A DNA stretch of 64,000 nt from JAXLSZ01 sp046330315 (GTDB lineage: Bacteria; Actinomycetota; Thermoleophilia; Solirubrobacterales; 70-9). The position numbers and the translations under genes were made by a program. Positions 33,976 to 42,354 of the stretch are shown here, piece by piece (position 1 is the first letter of the stretch; each line of letters starts with the position of its first letter). The stretch is from NCBI GenBank assembly GCA_046330315.1, contig JAXLSZ010000008.1:1-64000 (forward strand). The letters run 5' to 3'. The notes under the pieces were generated by a model. The model was not told the DNA's origin. It saw only the letters and a program-made list of their open reading frames with translations, and made no database searches.

Positions 33976-35307
33976 ATCCGGCGGGCCGAATCTCTGTGCG
34001 GTGGCCGCAAGGGCGCCCTGGCGCTCCTCGCGCTCACCCTGCTGGGCCTGGGGCTGCGGCTCGACTTCGCGGTGCGCGCTCCCCAGCGACCGATCGACGA
34101 CGCCCGCGGCTACGCCCGGATTGCCGCCGCGCTCTACGAGGAGGGGGCCTACTCGCAGGGTCCCGAGGGCCGCCGGCTCGGCCTGCAGCCGGCCGAGAAC
34201 TACTCGCCCGGCCTGCCGCTGCTCGCCGCCGCGGTCTACGAGCTCGGCGGCGGCGTCAACGAGACCGCCGCGCGGATCGTCCTGGCGCTGATCGCGGCCG
34301 CCGCGGTGCCGCTCTCCTTCGGCCTCGGGCGGCGGCTGGGCGGGTCTGCCGCCGGGCTCGTCGCGGCGGCGCCGATGGCGATCTACCCGGCCCTCCTGGA
34401 ATACACGGGGATGCTCACCACCGAGCCGCTGGCCACGACCCTGCTCGCCGCGGCGCTGCTCGCCTTCCTGCGGGCCTGCGACGGGGGCTCGCCCTGGCGC
34501 TTCGCGCTGGCCGGCGCCCTGACCGGGGCGCTGGCGATGGTCCGGCCCGAGTACCTGGCGCTGTTCGCACTGCTGCCGGCGCTGGGCGCCCTCAAGCTGG
34601 CGCGGTCCCGCGGATGGCGGGCGGCGCTCGGACCCGCTGCCCTGACGGCCCTCGCCGCCTGCCTGGTCGTGGCGCCCTGGACGGTTCGCAACGCGATCGC
34701 GCTCGACCGCTTCGTCCCGCTCTCGACCGGCGGCGGCCAGGCGCTCTTCGAGGGCAGCTACCGCCCCTCCGGCGGGGACCCGCAGCGGGTCATGGCCGAG
34801 GTTCTGGCCCGCAACCCCGGGATCCGCCGCGAGCTGCAGTCGCGCCCGGGTCCGATCTACCTCGACCAGGTGGTCGCGGCGCTGGCGACCCGCCGCCACC
34901 CCGGCGAGGACACCGACGCCGCCCTGGCGCAGATGGGCCGAAGCGCCTACCTCGACCAGCTTCGCGACGACCCCTTCGGGCTCGCCGGTTACCTGGCAGG
35001 CAAGACCTGGCGGGTCTGGACCGTCTCCACCCGGCAGGTGATGAACGGGCCCCTCTGGCGCCTCTTCCACCTGCTGCTGGTCGCCGCGGCCCTGGCCGGC
35101 CTGGCGATCGGGCTGGCCCGCCGCAGCTTCGCCGCCCTGACCATGGGGGCCGTGGCGGTCCTGGTCACCGCGATCCAGGCCGTCTACGTCGCCTCGCCAC
35201 GGCGCACCCTCGTGCTGCTGCCGCTGATCTGCGCCCTGGCCGGGCTCTGCGCGGTCTGGCTGGCCGGGCGGCTGCGCGAGCGGCGAGCCATATCCTTGCC
35301 GCGATGA
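33973..35307 (+). CDS. GT39-like membrane glycosyltransferase, paralogue 1
   Basis: 444 aa, about 9-10 membrane segments. Resembles ArnT/PMT-type (GT-C fold) transferases that use polyprenyl-phosphate sugars: first loop RPIDDARGYARIAAALYEEG with an Asp pair, then ENYSPGLPLLAAAVYEL, and VRPEYLALFALLPALG. After a mid-protein PWTVRNAIALDRFVPLSTGG comes a soluble loop and further helices. The next gene is a clear tandem paralogue sharing that block. The target glycan is unknown. GTG start, probably leaderless. Confidence 0.8.
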   Translation: MIRRAESLCGGRKGALALLALTLLGLGLRLDFAVRAPQRPIDDARGYARIAAALYEEGAYSQGPEGRRLGLQPAENYSPGLPLLAAAVYELGGGVNETAARIVLALIAAAAVPLSFGLGRRLGGSAAGLVAAAPMAIYPALLEYTGMLTTEPLATTLLAAALLAFLRACDGGSPWRFALAGALTGALAMVRPEYLALFALLPALGALKLARSRGWRAALGPAALTALAACLVVAPWTVRNAIALDRFVPLSTGGGQALFEGSYRPSGGDPQRVMAEVLARNPGIRRELQSRPGPIYLDQVVAALATRRHPGEDTDAALAQMGRSAYLDQLRDDPFGLAGYLAGKTWRVWTVSTRQVMNGPLWRLFHLLLVAAALAGLAIGLARRSFAALTMGAVAVLVTAIQAVYVASPRRTLVLLPLICALAGLCAVWLAGRLRERRAISLPR

Positions 35308-36635
35308 AAGGCTCGCTCCGGGACCGGGCCGGTGCCATCGCCGCCAGGCACGGGCGCCGGACGCTGGTCATTCTCGCGGTCATCCTCTGCGTCGGCGCCG
35401 CCCTGCGCTTCGACCGCGTCGTCAACCCGATCCACGACCCCGGCGACGACGCCGCCGCCTACTACGCGCTCTCCGCCGCGCTGTACGAGCACGGCTCCTA
35501 CGGGGACGCCGACTTCCAGAACTCCAGCGACTGGTCCCCCGGGGCGCCGCTGGTCTACGCCGGGGTCTACTACCTGACCGGGGGCGCCAGGCAGGGTGCC
35601 GCAAGGGGGCTGAACGCCCTGCTCGGCATCGCCGCGATCCTCGTCGCCTACGCCCTCGGCCGGCGGCTGCGGTCCGAACCGACTGGGCTGATCGCGGCCG
35701 CCGGTGTCGCCGTCTACCCCCCCTTCATCCACACCACCGGCGCGCTGCTCAGCGAGGCCCCGGCCCTGTTCATCCTTCCCGCCGCGGTGCTCGCCTTCCT
35801 CTGGGCCGACCAACGCCGGCACCCGGCCGCGTGGCTGCTGCCGGGATTCCTCTTCGGCCTGACCGCGCTGATCCGCCCCGAGTACCTGCTGGTCGGGGTC
35901 GCCTTCGGGGTGCTGGCGCTGGTCCGCGAATGGCGCCGGGCCGGGTGGAGGCCGGGCGCCCTCGCCGCCCTCGCCCTCGCCCTCGCCTTCCTCGTTCCGG
36001 TGGTCCCCTGGACGGTGCGCAACTTCGTCGTCCTGGACCGCTTCGTCCCGCTCTCCACCGGCAGCGGCAAGGCGCTCTACGTCGGCACCTACCTGCCGGC
36101 CGACGGCGACTACCAGCGGGTCAAGGCGATCCTCGTCGAGCGCTACCTGGGGCGGGACCTCGAGCCCGGCTCGGCGGCGCTTGACCGCGTCGACCCGACC
36201 CCTCTCTTCGATCGGGTGGCGGAGCGCTACCCGGAGCTCTCGAGGGACGCGGCGCTGGGGAAGATCGGCAAGCAGAACCTCGGCAACTACCTCACCGACC
36301 ACCCGCTCGACTACCTGGCGATGGTGGCCCGCAAGGTCGGCCGCATGTGGGGGACCGGGGTGGGGCCGGCGATGGAGGGCGCCCCGGGGAAGATCGCCCA
36401 GCTGCTCCTCCTCGCCCTCGCGATCGCCGGCTTCGCGATGCTGGCCCGCCGCCGCCGCTGGGAGGCGATCGCCTTCGCGATCCCGATCGTTGCGATCACC
36501 CTGATCGGCGCCGTCACCCTCGCCCCCAACCGCCGCAACGAGATCCTGATGACGCTCGTCATCCCCCTCGCGGCGCTCGCCCTGGCGGGCGCCGCCGCCC
36601 GGATCCGGCGGCGAGCAGCTCCGAGCGCGAGCTAA
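35304..36635 (+). CDS. GT39-like membrane glycosyltransferase, paralogue 2
   Basis: 443 aa, GT-C fold. Paralogous to the upstream gene: DPGDDAAAYYALSAALYEHG, SSDWSPGAPLVYAGVYYL, IRPEYLLVGVAFGVLAL and PWTVRNFVVLDRFVPLSTGS line up directly, and lengths differ by one residue. The ATG overlaps the previous stop (ATGA). It converges with the delta-60 gene with overlapping stop codons (36632-36635). Two related transferases in tandem suggest successive steps on one glycan; this is inference. Confidence 0.8.
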   Translation: MKGSLRDRAGAIAARHGRRTLVILAVILCVGAALRFDRVVNPIHDPGDDAAAYYALSAALYEHGSYGDADFQNSSDWSPGAPLVYAGVYYLTGGARQGAARGLNALLGIAAILVAYALGRRLRSEPTGLIAAAGVAVYPPFIHTTGALLSEAPALFILPAAVLAFLWADQRRHPAAWLLPGFLFGLTALIRPEYLLVGVAFGVLALVREWRRAGWRPGALAALALALAFLVPVVPWTVRNFVVLDRFVPLSTGSGKALYVGTYLPADGDYQRVKAILVERYLGRDLEPGSAALDRVDPTPLFDRVAERYPELSRDAALGKIGKQNLGNYLTDHPLDYLAMVARKVGRMWGTGVGPAMEGAPGKIAQLLLLALAIAGFAMLARRRRWEAIAFAIPIVAITLIGAVTLAPNRRNEILMTLVIPLAALALAGAAARIRRRAAPSAS

Positions 36636-38005
36636 GACCCCGCCAGGAACCGCATCACCGCGAAGACCCCCAGCCCGTTGCCGCCGCCCGAGGCCACGAT
36701 CCGCCCGCGGCGGTCGACGATCACGTCGTAGGCGCCCGAGGGGGAGCCGAAGAGCATGCTCGTGTAGGTGCCGTCGCCGAAGAAGGAGCGGTCGAGGTGA
36801 CCGTCGGGGCGAAGCCGGGCCAGGGTGAAGCTGTAGTCGGCCTCGCCGGCGATCACGATCTTGCCGTCTGGCTGAATCGCCACCGAGCGCGCCAGCGCGT
36901 AGTGGTAGGGGGACTCGGGGACGTAGGGGCGGATGCGCACCACCCCGTTCTTGCCGAAGCTGCGGTCGATCGCCCCGCCGGGCTCGAAGCGGACGGCGAT
37001 CATCTCGTCGCGGGTCTGGTGGATGCCGTTGGTCGTGTAGCCGACCAGGACGATCCGACCCTGGCGGTCGCGGGTCATGCCGGTCCCGTAGGAGCAGTGG
37101 CACTTTCGCGAGCCGTCGACGTCGATCGCGCTGATCCCGCCCCGCCCGAAGCTGCGGTCGGGGCGGCCGTCGTGGCTGACCCGGGCGACCATCAGCTTGC
37201 CGTCGAAGTAGCCGCCCACCAGGTAGCCCCCTCCCCGGGCGTGTCTTACCTCGCTGACCCCGCTGGGGCTGGGCAGGTCATGGGGGCGCTGCACGGCGCG
37301 CACCACCTCCACGACGCCCGGCCAAAGCGCCCGCCCCATTCCCCGCCCGAAGGAGCGGTCAAGGCGCCCGTCGGGGCCGAAGCGCGCCAGCACCCCGCCC
37401 GAGCGCGTGTAGCCGCGGTTGGCGATCCCGCCGACGACGATCTCTCGGTCTCGCTCCAGCAGGATCGAGCGGCCCTCGAGGCCGATCGGGCCGCCCCGAC
37501 AGACGTTCCGCCAGCCCGGATAATCGCCGCCGAAGAGTCCGATTCTGCTGCCGTCGTCTTGGAGGCGGGCCATAGTGATGCATCTGCTACTTGGGTAAGA
37601 GTCGGCTATTGCCGTGCCAGCGGTGAAGATTTGGCCGTTTCGTCCGACGGCCACCGAAATCCCCGGACCCCGGGCCGAGTGCCGGCCACTTTCGACAAGG
37701 CCCCCATCACCAAACGTCGGATCCGGCGTGCCGCCGCCCCTGAAACGCGCCACCGCGAGCAGGCCCGCGAAACCCCCGACCAGCAGCGTCCTGCCGCGGC
37801 GGTCCTCGCTGAGCCCGAAGGCCGGGCTCAGCGGCCTCTCGGGTATGGCGCTGGCGATCGAGGCAAGCCCGGCGGTGCCAAAGCCGGGGTCCGGTCGGGC
37901 TGGGGCCGCCTGGGCGGAAGGTGCGAAGGCAAGGAAGGCGCTCGCCAGGCAGAGCGGGAGCGCCTGACCAACCGACTCTCTGATGAGTCTGCTTCGCGCT
38001 CTCAC
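36632..38005 (-). CDS. Secreted delta-60 repeat beta-propeller-like protein
   Basis: 457 aa. Signal peptide (about 10-34, ending PSAQAAPA). At least five delta-60 repeats are visible, each with the D.SFG core: PDPTFGDGGLV, LDRSFGRGMGR, PDRSFGRGGIS, IDRSFGKNGVV and LDRSFFGDGTY, spaced about 50-70 residues. Such repeats are taken to form beta-propeller-like surface domains; no enzyme function is known. A cysteine pair (KCHCSYG) lies in the middle. GTG start at 38005 preceded by AGAGGAG. It is inserted between the GT39-like pair and the relic of a third such gene. Confidence 0.82.
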   Translation of the reverse strand: MRARSRLIRESVGQALPLCLASAFLAFAPSAQAAPARPDPGFGTAGLASIASAIPERPLSPAFGLSEDRRGRTLLVGGFAGLLAVARFRGGGTPDPTFGDGGLVESGRHSARGPGISVAVGRNGQIFTAGTAIADSYPSSRCITMARLQDDGSRIGLFGGDYPGWRNVCRGGPIGLEGRSILLERDREIVVGGIANRGYTRSGGVLARFGPDGRLDRSFGRGMGRALWPGVVEVVRAVQRPHDLPSPSGVSEVRHARGGGYLVGGYFDGKLMVARVSHDGRPDRSFGRGGISAIDVDGSRKCHCSYGTGMTRDRQGRIVLVGYTTNGIHQTRDEMIAVRFEPGGAIDRSFGKNGVVRIRPYVPESPYHYALARSVAIQPDGKIVIAGEADYSFTLARLRPDGHLDRSFFGDGTYTSMLFGSPSGAYDVIVDRRGRIVASGGGNGLGVFAVMRFLAGS

Positions 38006-38096
38006 CTCACTCCTCTAAAACCCGGCCCGGTCGGGAAGTTTCGCACCGGCAGATCAGCAGCCCGGCAGCGGTTGCTGGCCCGCCAGCGACCGGTCC

Positions 38097-38192
38097 CCTC
38101 ACCTCGCGCCCATCGCCGTGGCGGGCGCCGGCGCCCGGATCCGGCGGCTGTGGGACCTATCCTCCAGGGAGCCCGCCGCGGGCCCCGCATGA
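38097..38192 (+). pseudogene. Relic of a third GT39-like gene (3' end only)
   Basis: A frame with no start codon reads LAPIAVAGAGARIRRLW, resembling the C-terminus of paralogue 2 (LAALALAGAAARIRRRA). About 34 nt here differ by only two bases from the 3' end of that gene near 36580-36614. Its TGA overlaps the GT2 ATG (ATGA), as expected of a former operon member. The rest of the gene is gone or replaced by the delta-60 gene. Confidence 0.45.
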
Positions 38193-39256
38193 CGCCCCTC
38201 GCCAGCCTACTGCCGCCCCAGCTGACCGCCCTGCGGGCCGCCGGGCTGCTCGTCGCGGTCGGGATCATCGCCTTCGCGATCGCCCGGCGGCGCTCGCTTC
38301 GCAACGTCGACGTGGTGATCCTTCTCGCCGCCGGGCTCGGGCTGGCGATCGTCTCGGGGACCGAGGTCACCGACCGGCTCCTGGAGGCGTTCTCCTTCCA
38401 GCAGGGCAACGGGGGCCGGATCCTCGGGCTGGCGGTCTTCGCGATCTTCGTGCTCTTCGCGATGATCCTTCGCGCCCTCTCGGTCTCGGCCCGCACCTCC
38501 CGGGAGGTCTCCGCCGTGCTCGAGGGGCTGGCCTCCGACGATTTCCGCCGCTCCGGCCTGCCGGAGCGCTTCGCCGGCAGGGTGGCCGTGCTGATCCCCG
38601 CCTACAACGAGGCCGAGAGCATCGGCTACGTGATCGACCGCATCCCCGAGGAGGTCTGCGGGAGGCCCACCGCGACCCTGGTCGTGGACGACGGCTCTCG
38701 CGACGGCACCGGCGACGTCGCCGCCGAGCACGGCGCGATCGTCGCCCGTCACGTGATCAACCGCGGCGGCGGCGCCGCGCTTCGCACCGGGTACCGGCTG
38801 ATGGTCGACGCCGGCGCCGACGTCGTGGTGACGATCGACGCCGACGGCCAGCACCTTCCCTCCGAGATGCCCCGCCTGGTCGAGCCGGTGCTGAGCGGCG
38901 AGTTCGACGTCGCCCACGGCTCGCGCGTCCTCGGCCACGCCGACGAGGGCCACTTCGCCCGCGAGATGGGCATCGTCTTCTTCAACCGGCTGGTCTCGCT
39001 GATCACGCGGACCCACGTGACCGACTGCTCGAACGGGTACCGCGCCGTGCGGACCTCTGTCCTGCCCCAGCTCGTCCTGCGCCAGGAGCAGTTCCACACC
39101 TCCGAGTTCATGATCGAGGCGATCAAACGGGGCGTGCCTGCAACTGAGGTCCCGGTGACGGTCGAGCGCCGCCTGCACGGCCACTCCAAGAAGCCGGCGG
39201 TGGTCCGCTACGGGGTCGGCTTCGCCAACGCGATCGTCCGCACCTGGCTGCGCTGA
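38189..39256 (+). CDS. GT2 family glycosyltransferase with N-terminal membrane (DUF2304-like) domain
   Basis: 355 aa. Three membrane segments at the N-terminus (about 14-32, 40-58 and 76-96; DUF2304-like), then a GT-A domain from about 130: VLIPAYNEAESIGYVIDRIP, VVDDGSRDGTGDVA and TIDADGQHLP carrying the DxD-type metal site. The catalytic domain resembles dolichol/polyprenyl-phosphate mannose or glucose synthases, which would supply the lipid-linked sugar used by GT39-like enzymes upstream. ATG at 38189; the longer open frame upstream is a shadow of the delta-60 gene. Confidence 0.88.
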   Translation: MTPLASLLPPQLTALRAAGLLVAVGIIAFAIARRRSLRNVDVVILLAAGLGLAIVSGTEVTDRLLEAFSFQQGNGGRILGLAVFAIFVLFAMILRALSVSARTSREVSAVLEGLASDDFRRSGLPERFAGRVAVLIPAYNEAESIGYVIDRIPEEVCGRPTATLVVDDGSRDGTGDVAAEHGAIVARHVINRGGGAALRTGYRLMVDAGADVVVTIDADGQHLPSEMPRLVEPVLSGEFDVAHGSRVLGHADEGHFAREMGIVFFNRLVSLITRTHVTDCSNGYRAVRTSVLPQLVLRQEQFHTSEFMIEAIKRGVPATEVPVTVERRLHGHSKKPAVVRYGVGFANAIVRTWLR

Positions 39257-39273
39257 GACGGCGAGGGTGCCGA

Positions 39274-39834
39274 TCAGCCGGGGACCCCTGCCGCGGCCAG
39301 CGCCTCCTCGTGGTCGTAGTACTCCTCGTGCAGGAACGGCCGGCCCCCTCTGAGGGTCGTGACCAGTGCGTAGGCCTCGGCAAGGGGGACGCCGCTCGCC
39401 TTGGCTCTCATCCGACCCCTGCCCAGGGTGACGAACCGCTCCCCGGTGTCGACCAGCTCGAGCGGGGTGAGGTAGTTCTCACCGTCCCAGACCTCGTCTA
39501 TCGCCGCCACGTAGCGACGGTAGCCCTCCGCGCCCCGGTAGCTCTCCTCGACCAGCCCGGCCCGGACCCAGTTGCGGTCGGGGCGGTACTCGACATCGGC
39601 CGCCCATCCGAGCACGATCACGTCGAGGTCGCGCCGGTTGTAGGCCTCGATCGCAAGCTGGGCGGCTCGCCGCAGAAGCGCCCGGCGCAGGCGGTTCTCA
39701 GGGCGCTGGCTTCCGATCAGCCGGAAGTTCGCCGTCGCCAGCGCCGGAAAGCGGAGAGCGAGGCGCTGGTCGAGGGTACGCCCGGCACGCTCGCGAGCCT
39801 GGAGCGAGCTCCGCACGATGGTCTCGACCGGCAT
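39274..39834 (-). CDS. SnoaL-like (NTF2-fold) protein
   Basis: 186 aa. The C-terminal 120 residues show the NTF2/SnoaL pattern: AIEAYNRRDLDVIVLGWAAD, YRGAEGYRRYVAAIDEVW, FVTLGRGRMRAKASG and HEEYYDHEEAL. The first 60 residues (RERAGRTLDQRLALRFP) are an unusual basic extension. No reaction can be assigned. ATG 39834 lies 7 nt after a GATACT box. Confidence 0.72.
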   Translation of the reverse strand: MPVETIVRSSLQARERAGRTLDQRLALRFPALATANFRLIGSQRPENRLRRALLRRAAQLAIEAYNRRDLDVIVLGWAADVEYRPDRNWVRAGLVEESYRGAEGYRRYVAAIDEVWDGENYLTPLELVDTGERFVTLGRGRMRAKASGVPLAEAYALVTTLRGGRPFLHEEYYDHEEALAAAGVPG

Positions 39835-39899
39835 CGGGTCAAGTATCCCCGAACCCCTCGCCTTCGGTGCTCGCGGCCCTTCCGGCCGGCGCCTGCGCG

Positions 39900-40322
39900 C
39901 TAGCCGAGCCCAGCCGCCGCCTCGGCCGCGCCACGGTCGTAGTACTCGCGGAAGCGCAGCACCCTGCCCTCGCGCAGGGTGATCAGCTGGAAGATCTCCG
40001 AGCTCACGGCGGCGCCGCTCGCGGCTCCGGTCCCTTCCTCCCGGGCGTAGACGAGCACGTCGTCCCCCCCGCAGTCGAGGACCCGGTCCACTGAGAAGCC
40101 GTAGGCGTCGAAGCCCTCCAGCCAGCGCTCGAAGGACTCCCGGACGCCCTCGTGGCCCCTGTAGGTCCGGCCGTCGGCGCGCCCGGGGTCCTCGACCCAC
40201 TCGATCCCTGGGTCCGCGAAGCCGGCGATCAGCTCCGGCAGCGCCGCGAGCAGCTGCTCGCGGTCCATCGTCCCCGCCGCCTCGTACATCGCGGAGACGA
40301 TCTGGACGTTCTCGGCGCTCAT
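39900..40322 (-). CDS. SnoaL-like (NTF2-fold) protein
   Basis: 140 aa, a single NTF2-like domain: VQIVSAMYEAAG, DPGIEWVEDPGRADGRTYRG, GVRESFERWLEGFDAYG, and the terminal LREGRVLRFREYYDRGAAE. It is related to its neighbour 65 bp downstream, suggesting a local duplication. Function unknown; such proteins are often ketosteroid isomerase-like. ATG 40322 preceded by GGAAG. Confidence 0.78.
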   Translation of the reverse strand: MSAENVQIVSAMYEAAGTMDREQLLAALPELIAGFADPGIEWVEDPGRADGRTYRGHEGVRESFERWLEGFDAYGFSVDRVLDCGGDDVLVYAREEGTGAASGAAVSSEIFQLITLREGRVLRFREYYDRGAAEAAAGLG

Positions 40323-40354
40323 CTTCCAGAGGATCCCGGGAAGGCGGCGCCGGG

Positions 40355-40657
40355 TCAACCCTCGCCGCCCGCCGGGGCCCGCTGCTCCGCCGGCGCCTCC
40401 GCGGGCTCCGGCAGGTAGAGGTCGGTGCCGCAGCGGGGGCAGACCTGAACGTAGAGCTTCAGCACCTTGCCGCAGGTCGGGCAGCGGCGCTCCGGCTCGG
40501 ACTTCTCGGAGCGGTAGAGGATCACCGCGACCAGTCCGATCAGCGGCAGCACCGTGCCGACCAGCAGCCAGATGAAGAAGGAGCTTCCCTTGGCGCGGCC
40601 GATCAGGCCGGTCGCCAGGCCGCAGAAGACCGCAATCACCGCGTACTCGTAACCCAC
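40355..40657 (-). CDS. Small membrane protein with C-terminal zinc ribbon
   Basis: 100 aa. Two membrane segments (about 5-20 and 25-45) then a zinc ribbon with CPTCGKVLKLYVQVCPRCG (about 55-73), four Cys in two CxxC knuckles. The Glu/Pro/Ala-rich tail is cytoplasmic. Function unknown. GTG 40657 (VGYEYAVIAVF) chosen because upstream sequence has no coding character. Start of the next transcript runs divergently. Confidence 0.72.
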   Translation of the reverse strand: MGYEYAVIAVFCGLATGLIGRAKGSSFFIWLLVGTVLPLIGLVAVILYRSEKSEPERRCPTCGKVLKLYVQVCPRCGTDLYLPEPAEAPAEQRAPAGGEG

Positions 40658-40695
40658 CCGGCAATTGTGCCGTCCAGGAGCGTCCAGGCGGGTCG

Positions 40696-40732
40696 CGGGT
40701 CGGCTAAAGGATCGGCGGCGCCCGCCGACCCG
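40696..40732. repeat. Hairpin upstream of the DUF1800 gene
   Basis: Perfect 9 bp arms CGGGTCGGC/GCCGACCCG around a 19 nt loop, ending 2 nt before an ATG at 40734 that opens a different, non-productive frame. It may be a leader structure of the downstream operon. Confidence 0.4.
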
Positions 40733-40869
40733 AATGGCAGAGGCCACCGCGGAGGTCCAGCCCCCTGCCACCCCAAGCGACGACAGTTCCAGGCGCCCTC
40801 GGCGCGGCGGCGCGCCCGCACCGGCGCAAGAAGAAGAAGAAGGTCTGGCGCGACAAGCACTACAGGTGG

Positions 40870-42354
40870 GTGGACCACGGGGACGGGACGGTGACCAGGG
40901 TCGCCTACTACGTCCGCCACCCCCACCCCCCGCCGGCCGACCACCCCCGCGGCCCCGGCCCGAGACCGGTCCCCAATGCCCAGCACCCGCCGCGGCCGGC
41001 CTCGCCCAGGCCCTTCGGCGTCTACAGGGGGGAGTTCGGCCGCCTCCAGGCGGCCCGGCTGCTCAACCGGGCCGGCTTCGGCCCGCGCCCGGGAGAGGCC
41101 GAGAAGCTGGCGAAGATGGGGCTCGAGAAGGCGGTGCTCTCCCTGACCAGGCCCTCGGGCGCTGCGAGGCTGGCCGGCCCCGAGCCGGTGGACGGCGACG
41201 GCGTCCCGATCGCCCCGGCCGACTCCTACGGCCACGACCACCTCTGGTGGCTGGACCGGATGATCCGCTCCGACCAGCCGCTGGTCGAGCGGATGGCGCT
41301 GGTCTTCCACGACTGGTTCGCGACCTCCAACGCCGGCGTCAACCAGCAGCAGCAGATGATCGACCAATCGGACCTCTTCCGCCGGCGCTGCTTCGGGAGC
41401 TTCCTCGACCTGCTCGAGAAGGTGACGGTCGATCCCGCGATGCTGCAGTGGCTGAACGGGATCGAGAACTCCAAGTACGCGCCGAACGAGAACTACGGGC
41501 GCGAGATGATGGAGCTGTTCACGCTCGGCGCCGACCGCGGCGCCTACACCGAGGACGACGTCCGCGAGCAGGCCCGCGCCCTGACCGGCTGGACCGCGGA
41601 GTGGTCGGACGAGCTCGGCCTGCACAACTTCCACTTCGACCCCGACGAGCACGACACGGGTCGCAAGACGATATTCGGCCGCAGCGGCAACTTCGACTGG
41701 CAGGACTCCTGCCGGCTCTGCGTCGAGCACCCCCTGCACCCCAGCTTCTTCGTCGGCAAGCTCTGGAGCTATTTCGTCCCGACCGCCCCCTCGAAGAGCA
41801 CCCTGAACCACCTCACCTCGCTGTACGAGTCCAAGGGGTGGCGGATCCGGCCGGTGATCGAGGCGATCCTCATGCACCCCGACCTCTACGTCGGGGCGCC
41901 GATGGTCAAGCCGCCGGTCGTCTACCTGGCGGGGCTGCTGCGGACGCTGGGCCGCGGCGTCGACACCGACGCCTGGACCTGGATCTGTTCCCAGATGGGC
42001 CAGCAGCTCTTCTGGCCGCCGAACGTCTCCGGCTGGGACGACAGCCGCTGGCTCGACACCTCGACCATGCGGGCCCGATGGAACGCCGTCGCCTACGGGC
42101 TTGACGGGTTCGACTTCGACCCCTGGAACGGCGAGTACCCGACCGACGAGACGGTCGAGGAGGCGCTGAACGCCGCCCTGAAGCGGTGGGGGTGGCCGGC
42201 GCTGCGCTCCGAGCAGCAGAACGAGCTGAGCGGCCTGGCCAACCGGATCCCGTCGCTCGCAGTCGCCGACTGGCAGCTCTCCCCCTACCTGGCGATGCGC
42301 CAGAACGCGCTTCTGCAGCTGATCGCAGTGTCCCCCGACATGCAGCTCCAATGA
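40870..42354 (+). CDS. DUF1800 family protein
   Basis: 494 aa from the first GTG. DUF1800 features: LLNRAGFGPRPGEAEKLAKM, MALVFHDWFATSNAG, MLQWLNGIENSKYAPNENYG with REMMELFTLG, EQARALTGWT, and GQQLFWPPNVSGWDD. The family is of unknown function and usually sits beside DUF1501, as here (ATGA overlap). The open frame continues upstream of 40870 without ATG/GTG/TTG and reads RKKKKKVWRDKHYRWV, which looks coding. A CTG at 40765 has GGAGG 9 nt upstream, so translation may begin there. A frameshift from an ATG at 40734 (MAEATAEVQPPAT) is the alternative. Confidence 0.88.
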   Translation: MDHGDGTVTRVAYYVRHPHPPPADHPRGPGPRPVPNAQHPPRPASPRPFGVYRGEFGRLQAARLLNRAGFGPRPGEAEKLAKMGLEKAVLSLTRPSGAARLAGPEPVDGDGVPIAPADSYGHDHLWWLDRMIRSDQPLVERMALVFHDWFATSNAGVNQQQQMIDQSDLFRRRCFGSFLDLLEKVTVDPAMLQWLNGIENSKYAPNENYGREMMELFTLGADRGAYTEDDVREQARALTGWTAEWSDELGLHNFHFDPDEHDTGRKTIFGRSGNFDWQDSCRLCVEHPLHPSFFVGKLWSYFVPTAPSKSTLNHLTSLYESKGWRIRPVIEAILMHPDLYVGAPMVKPPVVYLAGLLRTLGRGVDTDAWTWICSQMGQQLFWPPNVSGWDDSRWLDTSTMRARWNAVAYGLDGFDFDPWNGEYPTDETVEEALNAALKRWGWPALRSEQQNELSGLANRIPSLAVADWQLSPYLAMRQNALLQLIAVSPDMQLQ

